Positions 8,058-15,928 are shown, numbered from the stretch's first letter. The stretch: 64,000 nt of DNA from Streptacidiphilus albus JL83 (GCF_000744705.1 NZ_JQML01000001.1:4226017-4290016), one strand, 5' to 3'. Notes: a model not told the origin generated them from the sequence alone. Made by a program: numbers and translations.

Positions 8058-9491
8058 ATGGTCGAAGCAAGCCCGGCACGGATCCTGCTCGCCTCCAACC
8101 GGGGGCCGGTCTCCTACAGCATCGAGGACGACGGTGAGCTCACCGCGCGCCGCGGCGGCGGCGGACTGGTGTCCGGGCTGTCCGCGATCGGCGAAGAGGT
8201 GGACTCGGTCTGGGTCTGCGCGGCGTTGTCCGAGGGCGACCGCGCCGCCACCCGGCAGGGGCTCACCGACCCCTCGGTCCGGATGCTGGACATCGACGCC
8301 GGCACCTTCGCCCGCGCCTACAACGGCATCGCCAACTCGACCCTCTGGTTCGTCCACCACCTGATCTTCAACACCCCGACCACTCCGGTCTTCGGCGCCT
8401 CCTTCCGCCGCGAGTGGGCCTCCTACCAGGCCTACAACCGGGCCTTCGCCGAGGCGCTGGCCGAGGCCGCCACCCCCGGCGCCACGGTGATGGTCCAGGA
8501 CTACCACCTCTCGCTGACCCCCCGGCTGCTCCGCGAGCTCCGCCCCGACCTGCGGATCGGCCACTTCTCGCACACCCCCTGGGCCCCGCCGGACTACTAC
8601 CGGCTGCTGCCCGACGACGTCGCCGCGCAGGTGCTGGCCGGCATCCTCGGCGCGGACCGCGCCGGGTTCCTGACCCGCCGCTGGGCCGCCGCCTTCGCCG
8701 ACTGCTGCGAGGCGGTGCTCGGCGCCGCCGTCGACCGCCGCGAGGACGGCACGGTGACCGTCACCCACGCCGGCCGGACGACGGTGCTCGGGGTGCACGC
8801 GCTGGGCGCCGACGGCGACTTCCTGCGCGAGCGGGCCCACCGGCCCGATGTGGACTCCCGGCTGGCGGCGCTGCGCGAGGCCGTCGGCGACCGCCGCACC
8901 ATCGTCCGGGTGGACCGGACCGAGCTGTCCAAGAACATCGTCCGCGGGCTGCACGCCTACGAGCACCTGCTGCGGACCCGGCCGGAGTGGCTGGAGCGGG
9001 TGGTCCACATCGCCTTCGCCTACCCCTCGCGACACGACCTGCCGGAGTACCGCGAGTACACCGCCTCGGTGCTGCGCACCGCGCAGGAGATCAACGACGA
9101 GTTCGGCACGCCGACCTGGCAGCCCGTCATCCTCCATGTGAACGACGACTTCCCACGCTCGCTGGCCGCCTACCGGCTCGCGGACGTGGCCCTGGTCAAC
9201 CCGATCCGGGACGGGATGAACCTGGTCGCCAAGGAGATCCCGGCCGTCTCCGACGCGGGCTGCGCGCTGGTCCTCTCCCGCGAGGCGGGCGCCTACGAGG
9301 AGCTCGGCGAGGACGCGATCACGGTCAACCCCTACGACGTGATCGCCACCGCCGAGGCCCTCCACACCGGGCTGTCCATGGACCCGGAGGAGCGCGCCGA
9401 CCGCTGCAAGCGGCTGGCGGCGGCGGGCACCGCGCTGCCGCCCAGCGCCTGGTTCCTGGAACAGTACCGAGCCTTGGAACAGCAGGACTGA
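8058..9491 (+). CDS. otsA: Trehalose-6-phosphate synthase
   Basis: 477-residue GT20 enzyme making trehalose-6-phosphate from UDP-/ADP-glucose and glucose-6-phosphate. It starts with ILLASNRGPVSY and RRGGGGLVSGL (nucleotide-sugar site), has VQDYHLSL, the HTPW..PDYYRLLP segment, RVDRTELSKNI and VNPIRDGMNLVAKE near the C-terminus, all as in OtsA. ATG 8058 gives the family start; a GTG at 7998 would add a Pro/Arg-rich stretch. The OtsB partner lies 460 bp downstream on the opposite strand. No phosphatase domain is fused. Confidence 0.95.
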   Translation: MVEASPARILLASNRGPVSYSIEDDGELTARRGGGGLVSGLSAIGEEVDSVWVCAALSEGDRAATRQGLTDPSVRMLDIDAGTFARAYNGIANSTLWFVHHLIFNTPTTPVFGASFRREWASYQAYNRAFAEALAEAATPGATVMVQDYHLSLTPRLLRELRPDLRIGHFSHTPWAPPDYYRLLPDDVAAQVLAGILGADRAGFLTRRWAAAFADCCEAVLGAAVDRREDGTVTVTHAGRTTVLGVHALGADGDFLRERAHRPDVDSRLAALREAVGDRRTIVRVDRTELSKNIVRGLHAYEHLLRTRPEWLERVVHIAFAYPSRHDLPEYREYTASVLRTAQEINDEFGTPTWQPVILHVNDDFPRSLAAYRLADVALVNPIRDGMNLVAKEIPAVSDAGCALVLSREAGAYEELGEDAITVNPYDVIATAEALHTGLSMDPEERADRCKRLAAAGTALPPSAWFLEQYRALEQQD

Positions 9492-9494
9492 GCG

Positions 9495-9854
9495 TCAGAC
9501 GGCGGAGCGGGTGTCGATGCCGAGCTCGCGCAGCCGCTCCAGGTTGGCGGCCTCGACCCGGCGTGCCGCGCGGCGGACGCTGGGCCGCATGTCGTGCTGC
9601 TTGGTGCCGTTGTAGACGTTGTCGAACATCGCCGCCGGGGCGAAGTGCAGCAGCATGTCCATGATCGGGTAGGAGCGGCGGGCGTCCGGCGGGCCGAGCA
9701 CGGCCCAGGCCCAGTGCACCCCGCTGAGCGCCACCTCCGGATCGGGGTGCGGCTCACCCGCCCGCGCGGTCCGGAAGACCTCCTCCCGGCCCTCGAATCC
9801 GAGCGCCGCCCACTGTCGGCGGGACTCCTCCCGCACCCAGCGTGGTTCGGGCAT
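9495..9854 (-). CDS. Conserved hypothetical protein in the trehalose cluster
   Basis: 119 residues starting MPEPRWVREESRRQWAALGFEGREEVF, from ATG 9854 with a GGGAGG ribosome-binding site. It is Trp/Arg-rich, soluble, without signal peptide, with a conserved-looking central part (HWAWAVLGPPDARRSYPIMD) and a C-terminal basic helix RRAARRVEAANLERLRELG. I do not recognise the family. Its stop is 4 bp from the otsA stop (convergent) and it precedes nothing on its own strand closely; otsB ends 95 bp upstream of its start, in the same direction. Confidence 0.7.
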   Translation of the reverse strand: MPEPRWVREESRRQWAALGFEGREEVFRTARAGEPHPDPEVALSGVHWAWAVLGPPDARRSYPIMDMLLHFAPAAMFDNVYNGTKQHDMRPSVRRAARRVEAANLERLRELGIDTRSAV

Positions 9855-9949
9855 CAGGCCCTCCCGGTTCCATGGCTCGCGACGCCGCCCGGACGGCGGC
9901 GCTACCACGGTACGGGGGCCCGCCCGGGCCGTCCCGGGCGGGGGCTCGG

Positions 9950-10789
9950 CTACCGGTCCGCCAGTTCCGCCGCCAACTCCGCCAGCAGCGCGGCGATCCC
10001 GTCCGGACCGGGGACGACCAGGTCGGCGCGGTCGGCCAGGGCCGCCACCGGGGGCTCGCCGGTGGCCGGGGCGCTGCAGACCAGCAGTCCGGGCAGCCCG
10101 GCCGAGTCGCGCAGGCCGTCGACCGCGTCGTAGGCGGCCAGGTCGCCGAGGTCGTCCCCGCCGAAGAGCACGCTGCCGGCCTCCCGCTCGCGCAGGAAGG
10201 CGGTCAGCGCGACGCCCTTGTCCATCCCCGGCGGACGCAGCTCCAGCACCATCCGACCGGGCTCGACCGCCAGTCGGTGCCGCGCGGCCAGCGCCCGCAG
10301 CGGCGCGTCCAGCTCGGCCAGCGCCGCATCGGGCACGGCGGCACGGCGGGTGTGGACGGCGAGGGCGTGCCCCTTGTCCTCGATCCAGGCGCCCGGCGGC
10401 AGCTCCAGCAGCGCCAGGTCCGCCCGCAGCCCGGCGATGCCCGGGTGCTCCCCGGGCGCGCGCAGCTCACCGGTGGCGGCGTCCCAGCGCTCCAGTCCGT
10501 AGTGGCCGAGCACGGTCAGGTGCTCCAGGCCGGGGACGTCCGCGAAGCCGCCGAGCCGGACGGCGGTGGCGGCCGGCCGGCCGGTGACCACGACCACGGC
10601 GGCGACCAGCGGCGCCAGTCGGGCCAGCGCGGGCACGGCGGCCGGGTGGGCCCTGGCCTGCTCGGGGTCGGCCACGATCGGCGCGAGCGTGCCGTCGTAG
10701 TCGAGCCCGACGACGGCGCGGGTCGGATCCTTGAGCAACGCCGCGAGCCCGGCGGCTCCGGCAGCGGTATGCGGTTCGGGAAGGGCCAT
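9950..10789 (-). CDS. otsB: Trehalose-6-phosphate phosphatase
   Basis: 279-residue HAD-superfamily phosphatase. Motif I is GLDYDGTLAPI (nucleophile and acid Asp pair), motif II is VVVTGRPA, and motif III/IV is the GMDKGVAL ... LFGGDDLGDLAAY region with the acidic metal ligands. WIEDKGHALAVHTR is typical of OtsB. Completes trehalose synthesis with otsA. ATG 10789 with upstream purine-poor leader; no better start. It may be co-transcribed with the DUF3263 gene that ends upstream at 10842 (52-bp gap). Confidence 0.93.
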   Translation of the reverse strand: MALPEPHTAAGAAGLAALLKDPTRAVVGLDYDGTLAPIVADPEQARAHPAAVPALARLAPLVAAVVVVTGRPAATAVRLGGFADVPGLEHLTVLGHYGLERWDAATGELRAPGEHPGIAGLRADLALLELPPGAWIEDKGHALAVHTRRAAVPDAALAELDAPLRALAARHRLAVEPGRMVLELRPPGMDKGVALTAFLREREAGSVLFGGDDLGDLAAYDAVDGLRDSAGLPGLLVCSAPATGEPPVAALADRADLVVPGPDGIAALLAELAAELADR

Positions 10790-10841
10790 GGCTCCGACTC
10801 TACGGTCCGGGCCCGCCCCGGGGGCCGCGAACCGGGAGGGG

Positions 10842-11069
10842 TCAGCGGCGGGAGCGGCGCTGCTCCCGGAGCCGTCGGAGCCGGTTGACCAGCAGCGGGT
10901 CGTGGGCCAGCGCGGCCGGCCGGTCCAGCAGGCCGTTGAGCAGCTGGTAGTAGCGGACCGGCGCGATCCCGAGCTGCTCGCGGACGGCGGCCTCCTTGGC
11001 CCCCGGGGTGCGCCAGGGTCGCGCCTCCAGCGCGAGGATCGCGCGGTCGCGGTCGCTGAGCTCGTCCAT
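10842..11069 (-). CDS. DUF3263 family small protein
   Basis: 75 residues, MDELSDRDRAILALEARPW...REQLGIAPVRYYQLLNGLLD, matching DUF3263, a short helix-turn-helix-like family common in actinobacteria and their phages. The RYYQLLNGLL segment is the recognisable core and the C-terminus is strongly basic (RLRRLREQRRSRR), in line with nucleic-acid binding. ATG 11069 is preceded by GAGGGGAG. One copy of the 34-bp repeat element lies 33-66 bp upstream, in its promoter region. Function unknown. Confidence 0.8.
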   Translation of the reverse strand: MDELSDRDRAILALEARPWRTPGAKEAAVREQLGIAPVRYYQLLNGLLDRPAALAHDPLLVNRLRRLREQRRSRR

Positions 11070-11101
11070 CCTGCACTCCCCTCGTTCCGGCGGTACGACC
11101 A

Positions 11102-11135
11102 TACGACCTGTCATGGTGTCGGGCGGGTCCGACAC
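11102..11135 (+). repeat. 34-bp element, copy 1, with internal dyad
   Basis: Identical over 34 bp to 11632-11665, both on the plus strand. Each copy contains the perfect inverted repeat GTGTCGG-N6-CCGACAC (11116-11135 here). It sits between the divergent DUF3263 and secreted-protein genes. Likely a shared regulatory site; a duplicated fragment is the alternative. Confidence 0.8.
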
Positions 11136-11313
11136 CCGCCGCGCGCGCCGGAGCGCAGGCCCGGAATGGCCGCCGCCACTTTCTCGTTCCCCGACAAACG
11201 AAGCCTTGTTGAATAAATGCGGAATCAATTCAAATATTGCCATGGCGCGTTCACGTCAATACGATGGAGCCGATCGTCGGCCCAGGACGAACCGAAGCAA
11301 TGGGAGGCATTTC

Positions 11314-11604
11314 ATGCAGCTCAACAGCAGGCGCGCGACCACCGTCATCGGCGCGGCGGCCGCCGCGCTGGCCCTCACCGCGGGCACGGCGGCCGCCGCG
11401 GCCGCCCCACCGTCCATCAACTACCTCAACTGCCCCACCACCGACACCATCTACACGGCGGGCAGCGTCCACATCATTACGTACACATATGACCGGACAT
11501 CAGTCTTCTACACGACCCAGGGCGAGCTGGGCAGCTACCGGGTCTACTACCAGAACGGCAACGCGGCGAACCAATTGCTGGGGACCTTCGACTACTGGTG
11601 CTGA
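11314..11604 (+). CDS. Small secreted protein of unknown function
   Basis: 96 residues from ATG 11314 (GGGAGG ribosome-binding site, 6-nt spacing). It has a clear Sec signal peptide: basic MQLNSRRATT, a hydrophobic Ala/Leu core, cleavage probably after TAAAAA near residue 30. The mature part of about 66 residues has two Cys (LNCPTT and the very C-terminal YWC), which could form one disulfide, and many Tyr/Thr. It resembles the many uncharacterised mini secreted proteins of streptomycetes. It is bracketed by two copies of the 34-bp element, 178 bp upstream and 27 bp downstream. Confidence 0.75.
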   Translation: MQLNSRRATTVIGAAAAALALTAGTAAAAAAPPSINYLNCPTTDTIYTAGSVHIITYTYDRTSVFYTTQGELGSYRVYYQNGNAANQLLGTFDYWC

Positions 11605-11631
11605 GTGCATTTCGGCGGCGGGTCGACCGAT

Positions 11632-11665
11632 TACGACCTGTCATGGTGTCGGGCGGGTCCGACAC
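11632..11665 (+). repeat. 34-bp element, copy 2, with internal dyad
   Basis: Exact second copy of 11102-11135, with the dyad GTGTCGG-N6-CCGACAC at 11646-11665. It lies 45 bp upstream of the cupin gene ATG, i.e. where an operator or promoter would be. Confidence 0.8.
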
Positions 11666-11710
11666 ACAGTGCCGCTGCCCGCCGGGGCCGGTCGCGGCTA
11701 GCGTCGGAGC

Positions 11711-12064
11711 ATGACCAGCATCAGCAGCTTCGCCGTGCACATCCCCGACGCCGACCTGGAGCCGGATCCGCTGGACCCGGAGCAGATCGTCGCCGGCTCC
11801 CCCGAGGTCTCCGGCGCGGTCCTCTGGGAGTCCGAGGACGGCAAGCAGATCCGCGGAATCTGGCAGATCACCCCGGGCACCGTCACCGACACCGAGGCCG
11901 ACGAGCTGTTCGTGGTGGTCAGCGGCCGGGCCACGATCGCGGTCGAGGACGGCGCGACCTTCGACGTCGGCCCCGGCGACGCCTGCGTGCTGCGCGAGGG
12001 CGACCGGACCACCTGGACCGTCCACGAGACCCTGCGCAAGGCGTACCACATCACCCTGCCGTAG
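11711..12064 (+). CDS. Cupin domain protein (COG3450 / EutQ-like)
   Basis: 117 residues with a single cupin barrel: GIWQITPGTVTDTEADELFVVVSGRATI forms cupin motif 1 (with E at the usual metal-ligand site) and GPGDACVLREGDRTTWTVHE forms motif 2, ending ITLP. The group (COG3450, DUF861) comprises small predicted enzymes or sensors of unknown substrate. ATG 11711; there is no good Shine-Dalgarno. The 34-bp element immediately upstream may control it. Convergent with the ABC transporter. Confidence 0.8.
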   Translation: MTSISSFAVHIPDADLEPDPLDPEQIVAGSPEVSGAVLWESEDGKQIRGIWQITPGTVTDTEADELFVVVSGRATIAVEDGATFDVGPGDACVLREGDRTTWTVHETLRKAYHITLP

Positions 12065-12082
12065 TCGGCCCGCCGGCACGCA

Positions 12083-12136
12083 CAGAGCCCCGGCCGGGGC
12101 GGTCCTCCGTGGAGGTCCGCCCCGGCCGGGGCTCTG
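12083..12136. terminator. Bidirectional terminator between cupin gene and ABC transporter operon
   Basis: 26-bp stem with one mismatch and a 2-base loop, centred between two convergent genes. Long, very GC-rich and placed to stop both transcripts. Confidence 0.85.
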
Positions 12137-12158
12137 CTGCGACCGGCCGACTGCCTGA

Positions 12159-13037
12159 CTACTTGACCGATCCGGAGGTGAGGCCGGAGACGACCTTGCC
12201 CTCGATCAGGGCGAACAGGATGATCACCGGGACGGTGGAGAGCAGCCCGGCGGCGAAGAGGTGGCCCCAGTCGGTGGAGTACTGGCCGACGAAGGAGGAG
12301 AGCCTGACGGTCAGCGGCTCGGTGCCGGGGTCGGAGTTCATCAGCGTCAGGGCGACGATGAACTCGTTCCAGGCGGCGATGAAGGTGAAGATCAGCGCGG
12401 TGACGATGCCCGGCAGCGCCAGCGGGATGATGACGCGGAACAGCGCGCCGATCCGGGAGCAGCCGTCGACGATCGCGGCTTCCTCGATCTCCTTGGGGAT
12501 GGCGCCGAAGTAGGCGTTGAGGATCCAGATCGCGAAGGCCATGTTGAAGCCGGCGTTGACCAGGATCAGTGCCCAGATCGAGTTCACCATGTTGAACTGC
12601 AGGAACTCGCGGTAGATGCCGACGATCATCGCGGTCGGCTGGAACATCTGGGTGATCAGCACCAGGACCAGGAAGACCCCACGCCCGAAGAACTTGCGCC
12701 TGGCGGTGTAGTACGCGGCCGGGATGCCGACCAGCAGGACCAGCAGCGTCGCGCCGCCGGCGATCTCCAGGCTGACGCCGATGTTGGAGGCGATGCCGGT
12801 GGACAGGAAGTTGTGCAGGGTGGGGTGGCTGGGGAAGTAGTCCCGGTCCAGGAGTTCGTTGTGCGGGCGCAGCGCGGTGATGAACATCTCGATGTACGGC
12901 AGCAGGAAGAAGATCCCGATGACGTAGGCGGCGCCGGCGGTGATGACGGTGCGCAGCCGGGGCGGCTTGCGCTGCTTCAGCACCTGCGGGGACCGGGGCT
13001 TGGCGGACGCGGGCACGGGCACGGTGTCGGTGGCCAT
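12159..13037 (-). CDS. Sugar ABC transporter permease, MalG type
   Basis: 292-residue inner-membrane subunit of a CUT1 carbohydrate importer. About six membrane helices, starting with VITAGAAYVIGIFFLLPYIEMF, and the coupling EAA loop EEAAIVDGCSRIGALFRVIIP, which contacts the shared ATPase. The start is 3 bp after the stop of the other permease. No ATPase gene is present: streptomycete CUT1 importers use the multi-use ATPase MsiK encoded elsewhere. Divergent nagK-nagA and DasR boxes point to an amino-sugar or chito-oligosaccharide substrate (inference). Confidence 0.93.
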   Translation of the reverse strand: MATDTVPVPASAKPRSPQVLKQRKPPRLRTVITAGAAYVIGIFFLLPYIEMFITALRPHNELLDRDYFPSHPTLHNFLSTGIASNIGVSLEIAGGATLLVLLVGIPAAYYTARRKFFGRGVFLVLVLITQMFQPTAMIVGIYREFLQFNMVNSIWALILVNAGFNMAFAIWILNAYFGAIPKEIEEAAIVDGCSRIGALFRVIIPLALPGIVTALIFTFIAAWNEFIVALTLMNSDPGTEPLTVRLSSFVGQYSTDWGHLFAAGLLSTVPVIILFALIEGKVVSGLTSGSVK

Positions 13038-13040
13038 TTG

Positions 13041-14015
13041 TCAGTCCTCCGCGGAGTTCCACTTGGACGCCCGCAGGAACAGCAGGACGATCACGATGAT
13101 GAAGCCGAAGTTGACCACCGACATCGCAGCGCCCTCACCGATGTTCGACTGCTCGGTGGTGTACATGAAGATGGTGCTGGTGGCGTCGGCGCTGTTGGCG
13201 CCGCCCCCGTTCATCTCGTAGATGATCGGGAACGAGTTGAAGACGTTCATCACGTTGATGAGCGCCGCCACCATCAGCGCGGGGCGCAGCAGCGGCAGGG
13301 TGACGGACCAGTAGGTCCGGAAGACCGAGGCGCCGTCGAGCTTGGCGGCCTCGTAGACCTCGCCCGGGACCGCCTGCAGGCCGGCCAGCAGCGCGTAGGT
13401 GGTGAACGGGACCGAGACGAAGACCGCGACGAACATCTCCCAGATGAAGGCCGGGGTCTGCTCGGAGAGGGGGTTGGAGCCGGGGCCGTTGAACTGCTTG
13501 ATGAAGCCGAGGTCGTGACCGATGAGGGTGATCACGCCGTTGCTCGGGTCCAGCATCCACTTGAAGATGATGGCGGTCATCACGACCGAGGCGGCCCAGG
13601 GCGCGATCAGCGCCCAGCGGGCGACCTTGCGGCCGGGGAACTGCTTGTTGAAGAGCTGGGCCACACCGAGGGAGACGAGCACGGTGACCGTGACGACGCC
13701 GAAGACCCAGACCGCGGTGCGGATGAGGACCCCGTTGAGGACCGGCTCGTCGAACAGCTTGGTGAATTCCGACCACCCGGCCGACCCGTGGTCGAAGCCC
13801 ATCGAGTCGTACTTCTCGCGGGAGGTCAGGAACATCTGGACGACCGGCCAGATCACTACGAAAAGGATCAGCGCGGCCGCCGGAGCCACCCAGGGCAGGG
13901 GAGCGAGTGCGCGAGCCAGACGGCGCAGTGAACCGCCCGGACGTCGTGTGCCCTTGCCCGGTCCGCCCTGCCCGGGCGCAGGCGCCAACGCGTCTGCGTG
14001 GGTCGATTGCGTCAT
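13041..14015 (-). CDS. Sugar ABC transporter permease, MalF type
   Basis: 324 residues from ATG 14015 (GGAG 7-10 nt upstream). Cytoplasmic Gly/Pro/Arg-rich head, then membrane helices beginning PLPWVAPAAALILFVVIWPVV, and the EAA loop EVYEAAKLDGASVFRTYWSVTLP. The periplasm-facing loop contains a DxxNGVI segment common in MalF-type subunits. Middle gene of the three-gene importer; pairs with the MalG-type permease. A 20-bp perfect hairpin upstream separates it from the binding-protein gene. Confidence 0.93.
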   Translation of the reverse strand: MTQSTHADALAPAPGQGGPGKGTRRPGGSLRRLARALAPLPWVAPAAALILFVVIWPVVQMFLTSREKYDSMGFDHGSAGWSEFTKLFDEPVLNGVLIRTAVWVFGVVTVTVLVSLGVAQLFNKQFPGRKVARWALIAPWAASVVMTAIIFKWMLDPSNGVITLIGHDLGFIKQFNGPGSNPLSEQTPAFIWEMFVAVFVSVPFTTYALLAGLQAVPGEVYEAAKLDGASVFRTYWSVTLPLLRPALMVAALINVMNVFNSFPIIYEMNGGGANSADATSTIFMYTTEQSNIGEGAAMSVVNFGFIIVIVLLFLRASKWNSAED

Positions 14016-14033
14016 GGTCTTCTCCATCGGTGC

Positions 14034-14082
14034 GCGCCTGCGGCCAGTGCGGCTGGTGGTACGCCGCACTGGCCGCAGGCGC
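14034..14082 (-). terminator. Perfect 20-bp intercistronic hairpin after the binding-protein gene
   Basis: Exact 20-bp inverted repeat with a 9-nt loop, 11 bp after the solute-binding-protein stop and 18 bp before the permease ATG. In CUT1 operons such stems attenuate or stabilise the message so that binding protein is made in excess over permeases. It therefore acts as a partial terminator or RNA-stability element rather than the operon end. Confidence 0.8.
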
Positions 14083-14093
14083 TGCGAGTGGTC

Positions 14094-15371
14094 TTAGTTG
14101 TTCAGGGCGAAGGTCTGCAGGGTGCCCAGGACGGAGGCCGGGGAGCTGGGGCTGTTCACCGCGGCGCCGATGGTCGGCTTGATCTTGCCCAGGACGGCGT
14201 CCCAGTTGGTGTTGGTCGGGTACTGCACCGCGTTCGGCACGGCCGCCAGGAAGCCGGCGTCGACCGGGTTGCTCGCGGAGAGCGCGGTCGAGGCGGAGGT
14301 GGTGGCCGGCAGCAGGTCGTACTCGTTGTCGAACTGCTCCTGGTACTTGTCCGCGTAGGCGAAGTCCAGGAACGCCTTGATCTGCGCCGCGTGGCCGCCG
14401 GTGTTGAAGGCGGTGATGTCGTCGTGGACGGCGAGGGCGGAGGTCAGCGGGCCGCTCTTGCCGGGCATCGCGACGACGCCGTAGTCCGCGGCGGTGAGCT
14501 TGCCGGTGGACTGGATGGTCGGGATCAGCGCGCCGGAGCCGCCGACCATGCCGACCGTGCCGGCCGCGAACGCGTCCCAGGCCTGGGTGCGGTTCTGGGT
14601 GGCGGCGCCGGACTCGGTGTCACCGGCGGCGACCAGTCCCTGCATGTACTGGAAGGTCGCGATGTTCTGCGCCGAGTTGATCGCGTACTTGCCCGAGCTG
14701 TCGGTGTAGTTGCCACCGTTGCCCAGCATCCACATCAGCGACTCGCCCTGCGCCTCCTCCGGGCCCAGCGGCATGTCGTAGCCCACGTTACCGCCCGGCA
14801 GCGCCTTGATCGCCGCCGCGTCGGCCTTCAGCTCGTCCCAGGTGGTCGGCGGCGTCGTGATCTTGGCCTGCGCGAAGAGCTTCTTGTTGTAGAACATGGC
14901 GCGGGCGCTGGTGGTGAACGGGGCGCCGTAGGCGACGCCGTTGTTCTCCTCCTGCTTCTCGAAGACCGGGATCAGGTTGGCGATGGTGCTCGCCGACATG
15001 ACCTGGCTCAGCGGGTAGAGCAGGTTGTCGGAGGCGAACTGCTGGGGCGCGTCGCCCTCCAGGATGTCCGGGTACTGCTTGGCCTGGAACATCGCCGTGG
15101 TCTTGGCCTGCCAGTCGGTCCAGGAGATCGTCTGGACATGGACCGTGATGCTCGGGTTCTGGGCGTGGAAGGCGGTGGCGATGCCCTGCCAGTAGGCCTG
15201 CGAGCTGTTCGAGGTACCGGCCGTGCCGTAGTCGGCGGCAAGCAGGTTGATGGTGGTGGAACCACCACTGGAGCCCGACGAGGCCTTCGAGGAGGAGCTG
15301 CTGCTACAGGCCGTCAGGGCCATGGCGCCGGCAACACCGAGAGCAGAGAGAGCGAGCATACGACGCTTCAA
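14094..15371 (-). CDS. Sugar ABC transporter solute-binding lipoprotein
   Basis: 425 residues. Lipoprotein signal: basic MKRRM, hydrophobic stretch and lipobox LTAC with the lipidated Cys at 22, then a Ser/Gly linker. The mature part is an extracellular-solute-binding family 1 (MalE-like) protein with SITVHVQTISWTDWQAK, YPDILEGD and MPLGPEEAQ. A TTG at 15371 after AAGGCGG is the best start because it keeps the KRR head; the ATG 12 bp on would remove it. First gene of the importer. A DasR-type box lies 161 bp upstream. Probable ligand: GlcNAc, chitobiose or a related sugar (inference). Confidence 0.92.
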   Translation of the reverse strand: MKRRMLALSALGVAGAMALTACSSSSSSKASSGSSGGSTTINLLAADYGTAGTSNSSQAYWQGIATAFHAQNPSITVHVQTISWTDWQAKTTAMFQAKQYPDILEGDAPQQFASDNLLYPLSQVMSASTIANLIPVFEKQEENNGVAYGAPFTTSARAMFYNKKLFAQAKITTPPTTWDELKADAAAIKALPGGNVGYDMPLGPEEAQGESLMWMLGNGGNYTDSSGKYAINSAQNIATFQYMQGLVAAGDTESGAATQNRTQAWDAFAAGTVGMVGGSGALIPTIQSTGKLTAADYGVVAMPGKSGPLTSALAVHDDITAFNTGGHAAQIKAFLDFAYADKYQEQFDNEYDLLPATTSASTALSASNPVDAGFLAAVPNAVQYPTNTNWDAVLGKIKPTIGAAVNSPSSPASVLGTLQTFALNN

Positions 15372-15531
15372 CGAACTACCGCCTTCGCAGATGCGAACCA
15401 GGTCCTGGCCTGGTCCGAATTTGAGTCCAAGGTCGGCAGTTGTGACCGGCGGGCGTGATGAGGGACCACCCGCTCGGACCGGAAGACCTGCCGTCCCCGT
15501 TGTGTCGGCAAGTCTGTCCGCGGGCCGGTCA

Positions 15532-15547
15532 AGAGGTCTACACCATT
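15532..15547 (-). promoter_or_regulatory. dre-like DasR box upstream of the importer
   Basis: On the minus strand AATGGTGTAGACCTCT matches the dre consensus ACTGGTCTAGACCACT at 13 of 16 positions. It is 161 bp upstream of the binding-protein start, on that gene's side of the region. Confidence 0.7.
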
Positions 15548-15731
15548 TACCGAATCGCTGAACTTCATTGCATCCTGCGCAACGACATTACGGACAAACC
15601 ACCTGTAATTCCGGCAGCGGCAGTCATCTGATGCACCGTCATGTCTCCTACCGTGACCAGTTTCCTGATCGCAACAGTGAAATTTCTCGAACCCCCTTGC
15701 GGAATCACCCGGCCGTTCACCTGCGTTTCCA

Positions 15732-15747
15732 CTTGGTCTAGACCACA
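15732..15747. promoter_or_regulatory. dre DasR box, near-perfect palindrome
   Basis: CTTGGTCTAGACCACA contains the full 12-bp palindrome TGGTCTAGACCA and matches the dre consensus at 13 of 16 positions. Best DasR site in the window. It lies centrally and could serve either operon. Confidence 0.85.
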
Positions 15748-15862
15748 GGCTCACCCCTTTCGACATCCGTGCAGCTCAAGCCCCTTGACACCGACCGCTA
15801 CTCTCCGTGAGAAACAGGGAGCGGGGCCGTCGCCGGGCAGGGGGCGGTCGCACCGATCGAAA

Positions 15863-15878
15863 CTTGGACCAGACCAAT
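15863..15878 (+). promoter_or_regulatory. Weak dre-like box upstream of nagK
   Basis: CTTGGACCAGACCAAT resembles the dre consensus in both half-sites (TGG...GACCA) but deviates in the centre. It lies 7 bp before a better box, so the pair may bind DasR cooperatively. Confidence 0.45.
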
Positions 15879-15884
15879 CCAATA

Positions 15885-15900
15885 ACTGGACTAGACCTCT
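15885..15900 (+). promoter_or_regulatory. dre DasR box immediately upstream of nagK
   Basis: ACTGGACTAGACCTCT matches the dre consensus ACTGGTCTAGACCACT at 14 of 16 positions and ends 28 bp before the nagK GTG, a position where bound DasR would block transcription. Confidence 0.85.
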
Positions 15901-15928
15901 ACTCCCTAGGAAAGGGAGACTGTCCCCC

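Larger units (their letters stand above)
15372..15928. other. Divergent control region between the sugar importer and nagKA
   Basis: 557 bp without a credible gene. It is AT-richer than its flanks and holds four sequences matching the DasR-responsive element, listed separately, which bind the GntR-type repressor DasR and are released by glucosamine-6-phosphate in Streptomyces. The arrangement implies joint control of both operons. Confidence 0.75.

Noticed and set aside
8052..9365. Minus-strand gene across otsA
   Set aside because: Low-complexity Val/Gly/Gln/Arg translation, complementary to the well-supported otsA.
10996..11313. Long N-terminal extension of the small secreted protein
   Set aside because: It would bury the signal peptide inside the protein and cover the divergent promoter and the 34-bp element; ATG 11314 has a good ribosome-binding site.
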